Below are positions 54,332 through 64,000 of a stretch of 64,000 nt of DNA, in pieces. Source of the stretch: Nocardioides panaciterrulae (GTDB taxonomy: Bacteria; Actinomycetota; Actinomycetes; Propionibacteriales; Nocardioidaceae); contig NZ_JACCBG010000001.1 in NCBI RefSeq assembly GCF_013409645.1, positions 1,982,001 to 2,046,000 on the forward strand, read 5' to 3'. The translations under genes were made by a program, and so were the position numbers. Position 1 is the stretch's first letter; the number at the start of each line of letters is the position of its first letter. The notes under the pieces are model-generated. The model made no database searches and was not told the origin of the DNA. It saw only the letters and a list, made by a program, of their open reading frames with translations.

Positions 54332-55098
54332 TCGACCCCGTGGTCGACCTCGTCGAGGACGACCTCGTCCTCGAGGGCCGCATCATGCCGGCGTCGAACG
54401 CCACGTTCGTCGGCACCATCGGCGAGGTCAGGGTCGTCTACAAGCCGGTCGCGGGGGAGCGGCCGCTGTGGGACTTCCCCGACGGCACGCTGGCGCACCG
54501 CGAGGTCGCGGCCTACCTGGTCGCCGTCGCGACCGGGTGGGACGTGGTGCCCGAGACCTGGCTGCGCGAGGGCCCGCACGGCCTCGGCATGGTGCAGCGG
54601 TGGCAGGAGCCCGACCCCGGCCAGGAGGCGGTGACGCTGGTCGCCGAGGGCGAGGTCCCCGACGGCTACCGCGCGGTCTTCGACGGCCTGGACGGACGCG
54701 ACCGCCCCGTGACACTGGTGCACGAGGACTCCCCGGCGCTGCGGCGGATGGCGGTCTTCGACATCGTCGTCAACAACGCCGACCGCAAGGGCGGACACGT
54801 GCTGGAGATGGCGTCGGGCCACCGGTACGGCGTGGACCACGGCGTCACCTTCCACACCGACCACAAGCTGCGCACCGTGCTGTGGGGCTGGCTGGGGGAG
54901 CCGCTGACCGACGAGGAGGTGTCGGTGGTGGCGACGCTGCGCGCCGCGCTCGCCGGAGACCTGGGCGAGGCCCTCGGCTTCCACCTCACCGGGCCGGAGA
55001 TCGAGGCGACCGCACGCCGCTGCGAGCGGCTGCTCGCGCGCGGCACGCTGCCCGCACCCCGGGGCGAGTGGCCGGCGATCCCCTGGCCGCCGTTCTGA
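54328..55098 (+). CDS. SCO1664 family protein (lipid/protein-kinase-like)
   Basis: 256 residues. VYKPVAGERPLWDFPDG supplies the ATP-binding Lys, and FDIVVNNADRKGGHVLE with YGVDHGVTFH the catalytic and metal residues, resembling PI3/PI4-kinase and HipA-type folds. No substrate is known. GTG 54328 overlaps the DUF3090 stop. mshC follows 51 bases later with its own -10. Confidence 0.9.
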   Translation: MIDPVVDLVEDDLVLEGRIMPASNATFVGTIGEVRVVYKPVAGERPLWDFPDGTLAHREVAAYLVAVATGWDVVPETWLREGPHGLGMVQRWQEPDPGQEAVTLVAEGEVPDGYRAVFDGLDGRDRPVTLVHEDSPALRRMAVFDIVVNNADRKGGHVLEMASGHRYGVDHGVTFHTDHKLRTVLWGWLGEPLTDEEVSVVATLRAALAGDLGEALGFHLTGPEIEATARRCERLLARGTLPAPRGEWPAIPWPPF

Positions 55099-55136
55099 CC
55101 GACCATGCCCGTGCGGGGGATCGGCGCCCCGGTGGC

Positions 55137-55142
55137 TAGGCT
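55137..55142 (+). promoter_or_regulatory. -10 hexamer of mshC
   Basis: TAGGCT, 7 bases before ATG 55150; favours this start over the longer frame beginning at 55105. Confidence 0.5.
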
Positions 55143-55149
55143 TCCGGGC

Positions 55150-56388
55150 ATGCGAGCGTGGCCGTCCCCGGACCTCCCGACCCTGCCCGTCCAGGGCCCC
55201 CCTGTCGTCGTCCACGACACCGCCACCGGCGAGAAGGTGACGACGCAGCCCGAGGGCCCGGCCCGGCTCTACGTCTGCGGGATCACGCCGTACGACGCCA
55301 CCCACCTCGGCCACGCGGCGACGTACGTCGGGTTCGACCTGCTCAACCGGGCGTGGCGCAGCGCGGGCCACGACGTGGTCTACGTCCAGAACGTCACCGA
55401 CGTCGACGACCCGCTGCTGGAGCGCGCGAACAAGGTAGGCACCGACTGGGTGGAGCTCGCCGAGCGTGAGACCGAGCTGTTCCGCCAGGACATGGCCGCG
55501 CTGCGGGTGCTGCCGCCCGCGCACTACATCGGCGCGGTCGAGGCGATCCCGCTCATCGTCCCGCTGATCGAGCGACTCGAGCGGCTCGGCGCGGTCTACC
55601 GGGTCGAGGACGACCTCTACTACTCGGTGACCGCGGACCCGGACTTCGGGGCCGTCTCCGGCTGGGACCGCGAGCAGATGCTGCGGGTCTTCCCCGAGCG
55701 CGGCGGCGACCCCGACCGCGACGGCAAGAAGGACCCGCTGGACTGCGTCGTCTGGCGCGGGGAGCGGCCCGGCGAGCCCGCGTGGGACAGCCCCTTCGGG
55801 CCCGGACGGCCCGGCTGGCACATCGAGTGCACCGCCATCGCGCTGGAGCACCTCGGCGCGACGTTCGACGTCCAGGGCGGCGGCAGCGACCTGGTCTTCC
55901 CGCACCACGAGATGGGCGCCGGCCACGCCCAGGTCGTCGACCCCGACCACCGGTTCGCGCGGGCCTACGCCCATGCCGGCATGGTCGCCTACGACGGCGA
56001 GAAGATGTCGAAGTCGCGGGGCAACCTCGTCTTCGTGTCCGCGCTCCGCCGCAGCGAGGTCGACCCGATGGCGATCCGTCTCGCGCTGCTACGGCACCAC
56101 TACCGCTCGGACTGGGAGTGGACCGACGACCAGCTGTGGGCGGCGGTGGACACGCTCGCCCGGTGGCGCCGGGCCCTGTCCCTGGGGGCCGGGGCCCCGG
56201 CCGCGCCGGTGGTCACCGAGGTGCTCGCCGCCGTGGCCGACGACCTCGACGCGCCGCGGGCGGTGGCCGCGGTGGACGCCTGGGCGGCGGCGACGCTCGG
56301 CACCGACGGGCTCGCCGACACCAGCGACCCGGACGCCGCGGTCGCGGTGCACCGTGCGCTGGACGCGGCACTCGGCCTGGCGCTCTGA
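55150..56388 (+). CDS. mshC: Cysteine:1D-myo-inosityl glucosamine ligase (mycothiol synthesis)
   Basis: 412 residues, class I cysteinyl-tRNA-synthetase-like. Zinc/HIGH region [14 protein letters not shown], second zinc Cys and His in [15 protein letters not shown], and KMSKSRGN. It joins cysteine to GlcN-inositol in mycothiol synthesis. The protein lacks the tRNA anticodon-binding tail, as expected for MshC. A proteasome-assembly-like PAC2 gene converges 9 bases downstream. Confidence 0.96.
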   Translation: MRAWPSPDLPTLPVQGPPVVVHDTATGEKVTTQPEGPARLYVCGITPYDATHLGHAATYVGFDLLNRAWRSAGHDVVYVQNVTDVDDPLLERANKVGTDWVELAERETELFRQDMAALRVLPPAHYIGAVEAIPLIVPLIERLERLGAVYRVEDDLYYSVTADPDFGAVSGWDREQMLRVFPERGGDPDRDGKKDPLDCVVWRGERPGEPAWDSPFGPGRPGWHIECTAIALEHLGATFDVQGGGSDLVFPHHEMGAGHAQVVDPDHRFARAYAHAGMVAYDGEKMSKSRGNLVFVSALRRSEVDPMAIRLALLRHHYRSDWEWTDDQLWAAVDTLARWRRALSLGAGAPAAPVVTEVLAAVADDLDAPRAVAAVDAWAAATLGTDGLADTSDPDAAVAVHRALDAALGLAL

Positions 56389-56397
56389 CGGGCTCTG

Positions 56398-57246
56398 CTA
56401 GGGCTCGTCCTGGCGCCGCTTGAGGTAGCGCTCGAACTCGCGGGCGATCGCCTCGCCGGAGGCCTCCGGCAGGTCCGTGGTGTCCCGCGTCTCCTCCAAG
56501 GAGCGGACGTAGTCGGCGACGTCCTCGTCCTCCTCGGCCAGCTCGTCCACGCCACGCTCCCAGGCGCGTGCGTCCTCGGGCAGGTCGCCCAGCGGGATGC
56601 TGACCTCGAGGAGGTCCTCCAGCTGGCCCAGCAGGGCCAGCGTGGCCTTGGGGCACGGGGGCTGCGCGACGTAGTGGGGCACCGCGGCCCAGTAGGACAC
56701 CGCCGGCACGTCCAGCCGCACGCAGGCGTCCTGGAACACCCCGACGATGCCCGTGGGCCCCTCGTAGGAGGACTGCTCCAGCTTCAGCCGGTCGACCAGG
56801 TCCGGCTCGGTCGCGGTCCCGGTCACCGGGATGGGGCGGGTGTGCGGGGTGTCGGCGAGCAGCGCGCCCAGCGAGACCACCAGCTGGGCCCCCAGCTCGT
56901 CGCAGGCGGCGAGCAGCTCGGCGCAGAACTGGCGCCAGCGCATGTTCGGCTCGATCCCGCGGATGAGGATCACGTCCCGGTCGAGGTCCGGGGGAGAGGC
57001 GATCGCGATCTGGGTGCTGGGCCAGGTGAGCCGCCGGTGCCCGAACTCGTCGCTGCCGACGACGGGTCGGTTGACCTGGAAGTCGTAGAACTCCTCGGGG
57101 TCCACCGCGCCGACGACCCGGGCGCCCCAGACCTTGATCAGGTGGTCAACCAGGGCCGAGGCGGCCTCGCCGGCGTCGTTCCAGCCCTCGAAGGCGGCGA
57201 TCACCAGCGGGTCCACCAGCTCGGGTGCGTCGTCGATCTCGATCAC
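56398..57246 (-). CDS. PAC2 family protein
   Basis: 282 residues of the PAC2 (proteasome assembly chaperone-like) fold: VIAAFEGWNDAGEAASALVDHL near the start, VSLGALLADTPHTRPIPVTG in the middle. Actinobacterial members are thought to touch proteasome assembly, but this is not shown by the sequence. GTG 57246 follows a TAGGCT -10 by 6 bases. The C-terminus is acidic with a charged helix. Confidence 0.9.
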   Translation of the reverse strand: MIEIDDAPELVDPLVIAAFEGWNDAGEAASALVDHLIKVWGARVVGAVDPEEFYDFQVNRPVVGSDEFGHRRLTWPSTQIAIASPPDLDRDVILIRGIEPNMRWRQFCAELLAACDELGAQLVVSLGALLADTPHTRPIPVTGTATEPDLVDRLKLEQSSYEGPTGIVGVFQDACVRLDVPAVSYWAAVPHYVAQPPCPKATLALLGQLEDLLEVSIPLGDLPEDARAWERGVDELAEEDEDVADYVRSLEETRDTTDLPEASGEAIAREFERYLKRRQDEP

Positions 57247-57252
57247 CCCTCC

Positions 57253-57258
57253 AGCCTA
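57253..57258 (-). promoter_or_regulatory. -10 hexamer of PAC2 gene
   Basis: TAGGCT on the minus strand, 6 bases before GTG 57246. Confidence 0.5.
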
Positions 57259-57459
57259 GTCACCGAGGGTGCGGATGCCGCGCCGGCGCGGCCCCCTACC
57301 GCGCTTCGGGGATTTCGTCCGGCACCGCACGCGGTGTCACGATTCTTGACGGTCACCATGTGAACAAGCCATCCACTGCGTGGACACGCTCCTACGCTGG
57401 AGAGGTGGCCCCGCTGCTGCCCGGCCCGGGCGGAGCTGGTGCCCGCGAGAGGAGAGCCC

Positions 57460-61192
<3,733 letters not shown>

Positions 61193-61194
<2 letters not shown>

Positions 61195-61233
61195 CCCATC
61201 CGGGGGCCCGGTGACCGGGCCCCCGGACGGGTC
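61193..61233. terminator. Bidirectional terminator between metH and livF
   Basis: Hairpin with 14-base arms TCCGGGGGCCCGGT/ACCGGGCCCCCGGA around one G, and outer GACCC/GGGTC. It overlaps the stop codon of each convergent gene. Confidence 0.75.
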
Positions 61234-61924
61234 AGCCGATGCCGAGGTAGCTCTCCTGGACCCGGGGGTCCGCGAGCAGCTCGCCGGCCTTGCCGGACAG
61301 CACGATCCGGCCGGTCTCCAGGACGTAGGCACGCTCCGCGACGGTCAGCGCCGTGTCCACGTCCTGCTCGACCAGCAGGATCGACGTACCGTCGGCGGCG
61401 ATGTCGGGCAGCCGCTCCGCGATCTCCTCGACCACGACCGGCGCCAGCCCCAGCGACAGCTCGTCGATCATCATCAGCTCGGGCCGACTCATCAGCCCAC
61501 GCCCGATCGCGCACATCTGCTGCTCGCCGCCCGACATGCTGCCGGCCACCTGCCCGAGGCGCTCACCCAGCCGGGGGAACATCTCGACCACCCGGTCGAT
61601 GTCGGTGTTCTTGACCCGCCAGCCACCCAGCCGCAGGTTGTCGCGGACCGTCAGGCCCGGGAACAACCGACGGCCCTCGGGGACGTGGGAGATGCCGAGG
61701 TCCACGATCTGCTCGATCGAGCGCCCCTGCACCGTGGTGCCGCGGAACGAGATCGAGCCGGCGGTCGTCGCCACCATCCCGGACAGCGCCCGGAGCAACG
61801 TGGTCTTCCCGGCGCCGTTCGGGCCGACCAGGGCGACGATCTCCTTCTCCTTGACGGTCAGGTCGATGTCCCACAGGACCTCGGCCCGGCCGTACCCGGC
61901 GCTGACTCCACTGACCTCAAGCAT
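61232..61924 (-). CDS. livF: Branched-chain amino acid-type ABC transporter ATPase LivF
   Basis: 230 residues. Walker A GPNGAGKTT, signature MSGGEQQMCAIGRGL, Walker B LMMIDELSLGLAP. LivF-type with the short C-terminus. It ends the livHMGF-type operon and overlaps livG by 8 bases. Confidence 0.93.
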   Translation of the reverse strand: MLEVSGVSAGYGRAEVLWDIDLTVKEKEIVALVGPNGAGKTTLLRALSGMVATTAGSISFRGTTVQGRSIEQIVDLGISHVPEGRRLFPGLTVRDNLRLGGWRVKNTDIDRVVEMFPRLGERLGQVAGSMSGGEQQMCAIGRGLMSRPELMMIDELSLGLAPVVVEEIAERLPDIAADGTSILLVEQDVDTALTVAERAYVLETGRIVLSGKAGELLADPRVQESYLGIG

Positions 61925-62675
61925 TGGCCCGCCCTTCCCGACGGTCGGCGTAGCGTTTACCGAGGTAGGCCTCGATGACCCGGGGGTCCGAGAGCACCGT
62001 GCGGGGATCGCCGGAGGTCAGGATCTGACCCTGGTGCAGCACCATCACCTGGTCGCTGACGGCGAGGATCGCCTTCATCACGTGCTCGACGACGATGACG
62101 GTCAGCCCCCGCTCCTTCAGGCCGAGGATCAGCTCCAGGCTCGGCTCGATCTCGCTGGGCCGCAGCCCCGCCATCACCTCGTCGAGCAGGAGCAGCTTCG
62201 GATCGAGCGCCAGGGCCTTGGCGAACTCCAGACGCCGGGCGTCGGCCACCGACAGCTCACCGGGGGCCCGGCCGCCGAGGTGCACGATCCCCACCTCTTC
62301 GAGCACCTGGTCGGCGCGTTCGAGCGCGCTGGCCATCCGCCCGCTGTGGGAGGGTCCGTAGAGCACACCGACCGCGACGTTCTCCCGCACCGTCATCCCG
62401 CGGAAGGGCTTGACGATCTGGAAGGTGCGCGCGACCCCGGCGTGCGCGATCGCCCACGGCTTGGCGCCGGTCATGTCCTTGCCGCCGATCAGCACCTTGC
62501 CCGAGCTGGGCTTGATGTGACCGGTGACCAGGTTGATGAAGGTGCTCTTGCCGGCCCCGTTCGGTCCGATCACGCCGAGGACCTGGCCGGCGGGAACGCC
62601 GAAGGACACGTCCGAGACGGCCTGGAGGCCGCCGAAACGTCGGCCGAGCCCCTGAGTCTCGAGCAGCGCGGTCAC
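61917..62675 (-). CDS. livG: Branched-chain amino acid-type ABC transporter ATPase LivG
   Basis: 252 residues. Walker [10 protein letters not shown], signature [15 protein letters not shown] and Walker [16 protein letters not shown]; the extended LivG C-terminus ends [16 protein letters not shown]. The signature motif reads LSVAD where most family members have LSYGQ, an unusual change. GTG 62675 overlaps livM by 4 bases. Confidence 0.92.
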   Translation of the reverse strand: MTALLETQGLGRRFGGLQAVSDVSFGVPAGQVLGVIGPNGAGKSTFINLVTGHIKPSSGKVLIGGKDMTGAKPWAIAHAGVARTFQIVKPFRGMTVRENVAVGVLYGPSHSGRMASALERADQVLEEVGIVHLGGRAPGELSVADARRLEFAKALALDPKLLLLDEVMAGLRPSEIEPSLELILGLKERGLTVIVVEHVMKAILAVSDQVMVLHQGQILTSGDPRTVLSDPRVIEAYLGKRYADRREGRANA

Positions 62676-63715
62676 AGTCGGTACCTCCGAACGTTGGCCA
62701 GCAAGGAGTACTCACCCGTTCGCCGGGCCTCCCTGAAGTAGTTCACCGCGCCCTGGGGGATCAGGATGACCGCGATGATGATGATCACCCCGAGGATGAA
62801 CGTGTGGGCGCTGGTGAAGTTCTGGCGCAGGTACTCCGAGAGGAACTGCAGCACGACCGCACCGAGCAGCGGCCCGAGGACCGTCCCGCTGCCGCCGATC
62901 ACGACCATCACCACCATCAGCACGGTGATGTCGACGCTGAACAGCCGCTCGGGGAAGATCACCGCCTGCTGGAACGCGTAGGTCGCGCCGACCAGGCCGG
63001 TGATGAACCCCGACAGGCTGAACGCGGCGACCTTCGCCCAGGTGGTGTTGATCCCCATCGACGCCGCCGCGTCCTCGTCCTGGTTGATCGCGCGCAGGGC
63101 GAACCCGAACTTGTTGCGCGACACCAGGCCGCCGACCAGCACGGAGAGCGCCGCCAGCGCGAGGAACAGCAGGTAGAAGCCGTCGTTGCCGAGGTAGGCC
63201 GTGGGGGCCTGGTCCCCGACGGTCGGGATCGTGATCCCCGCGCCGCCACCGGTCAGGTCGGGCAGGTTCGTGACGACCTCCCGCATGCCTTCGGCGACCC
63301 CGAGGGTGGCGATCGCGAAGTAGTGCCCCTTGAGGCGGAGCAGCGGCAGGCCGATCACCGCGCCGAACAGCGCGGCGACGATCCCGCTGGCCACCAGGGC
63401 CGTCCAGAAGTTGACCTGCCAGTGCACCATCGCGACCGCGGTGAAGTAGCCGCCGATCCCGAAGAACACCACCTGACCGAAACAGGCGTAGCCGGTGAAC
63501 CCGCCGATCAGGTTCCAGCCCTGGGCCAGGGCGACGAACATGAAGATCGCCGCGACGGTCCGCTCCTGGCCGACGTAGAGCTGGCTCTGGAGCACGAGCA
63601 TGGCCACGAGCGCCAGGATGCCGAGGCCCCAGGGGCCCCACCGCCGCACCGGGCTCTGGGCCGCCGACGCGGCGGGTGCCGCCTCGGCTTCCGGGGACGT
63701 GACTGTCGTGGCCAT
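62672..63715 (-). CDS. livM: Branched-chain amino acid-type ABC transporter permease LivM
   Basis: 347 residues with about nine membrane segments and the conserved cytoplasmic loop RAINQDEDAAASMGINTTWAK that contacts the ATPase. A Ser/Ala-rich N-terminal tail precedes the first helix. Its ATG overlaps the livH stop by one base (TGATG). Confidence 0.93.
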   Translation of the reverse strand: MATTVTSPEAEAAPAASAAQSPVRRWGPWGLGILALVAMLVLQSQLYVGQERTVAAIFMFVALAQGWNLIGGFTGYACFGQVVFFGIGGYFTAVAMVHWQVNFWTALVASGIVAALFGAVIGLPLLRLKGHYFAIATLGVAEGMREVVTNLPDLTGGGAGITIPTVGDQAPTAYLGNDGFYLLFLALAALSVLVGGLVSRNKFGFALRAINQDEDAAASMGINTTWAKVAAFSLSGFITGLVGATYAFQQAVIFPERLFSVDITVLMVVMVVIGGSGTVLGPLLGAVVLQFLSEYLRQNFTSAHTFILGVIIIIAVILIPQGAVNYFREARRTGEYSLLANVRRYRL

Positions 63716-64000
63716 CAGACCTCCACCCGCGCAGAGTAGTAGGCACGGCCCACCAGGCCGGAGGGCCGGAAGATCAGCACCACGACCAGGACCAGGAAGG
63801 CCAGGGCGTTGACCCAGGTGCCGGGCAGGTACAGCCCGGCCAGCGAGTCGACGAGGCCGATCACCAGGCCGCCGAGCAGGGCGCCGTACATGTTGCCGAG
63901 CCCGCCGAGCACCGCGATCACGAACGACAGCAGTGTGTAGCCGGCGGCGGCCGCGGGGCTGAACGTCCCGACGGTGCCGACCATCACCCCGGCGACCGCG
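63715..64000 (-). CDS. livH: Branched-chain amino acid-type ABC transporter permease LivH, C-terminal part
   Basis: Only the last 95 codons are present; the gene runs off the right edge. FVIAVLGGLGNMYGALLGGLVIGLV is cut short here but is the family loop and helix, followed by VLVVVLIFRPSGLVG. The substrate-binding protein gene, not visible, probably lies further upstream. The ligand (branched-chain amino acid, amide or urea) cannot be told. Confidence 0.9.
   Translation of the reverse strand, partial: AVAGVMVGTVGTFSPAAAAGYTLLSFVIAVLGGLGNMYGALLGGLVIGLVDSLAGLYLPGTWVNALAFLVLVVVLIFRPSGLVGRAYYSARVEV

Noticed and set aside
57247..57459. Possible cobalamin or SAM riboswitch before metH
   Set aside because: The gap has no clear B12 box or SAM-riboswitch core; only a TTGACG and a weak GGTCAC/GTGAAC symmetry were found.

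Overview
The window is very GC-rich, nearly fully coding DNA with many GTG starts and overlapping stop/start pairs (ATGA, GTGA, TGATG). It carries a mycothiol gene (mshC), a furA-katG pair, a DUF222/HNH endonuclease, a CE1758/CE1759 flavin-enzyme pair and the histidine phosphatase-DUF3090-SCO1664-mshC block. Together these point to an actinobacterium, most likely Nocardioidaceae (Nocardioides or a relative); the genus is inference. No insertion sequence, prophage, CRISPR array or rRNA was seen. One tRNA (Leu, GAG anticodon) is present, and no gap between genes exceeds about 220 bases.

Layout. 1-9.7 kb is housekeeping: a cyanophycinase fragment, SixA-like phosphatase, ArsR/hydrolase divergent pair, serB, an NfeD-SPFH-TauE operon, a phosphodiesterase and a haem catalase. 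9.7-12.9 kb is an ABC-2 exporter operon led by a CAP-domain protein. 13.1-14.9 kb encodes a repeat-rich His/Gly surface protein and its class F sortase. 15-19.4 kb holds the flavin monooxygenase/reductase pair, a PEBP-like protein, a SirC-CobA fusion and an rRNA methyltransferase. 19.5-23.8 kb looks like a variable strip: a GNAT-like remnant, two orphan P-loop kinases, a frameshifted hydrolase, a GNAT and a DUF222/HNH gene whose start codon lies inside an SOS-like dyad. 23.8-33 kb has def, two acyl-CoA dehydrogenases under a palindromic operator, a Lys/Ala-rich protein, a DUF2252 protein, galK and guaB1.

33-43.6 kb is the richest part. It has a MerR-DICT regulator with a divergent small gene, a LysR-like protein without a DNA-binding domain, and a secreted phosphoesterase. 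It also has a sulfur-relay operon (SQR-like flavoprotein, TusE/DsrC, DsrE2), a second DUF2252 protein, a trehalose-synthase-type glycosyltransferase, a universal stress protein, a small gene behind a DosR-like box, a DJ-1/PfpI protein behind a folded leader, and a PfkB kinase. It reads as a stress, redox and sulfur-handling region. 43.7-64 kb returns to core functions: mqo, katG-furA with a Fur-type dyad, tRNA-Leu, an M20 peptidase, uppP, corA, the mshC cluster, metH and a livHMGF transporter running off the right edge.

A recurring feature is a TANNNT-like -10 hexamer 6-8 bases before the start codon of at least twenty genes on both strands. This implies widespread leaderless transcription, and I used it to choose starts. 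Many convergent gene pairs end in one shared hairpin that covers both stop codons.
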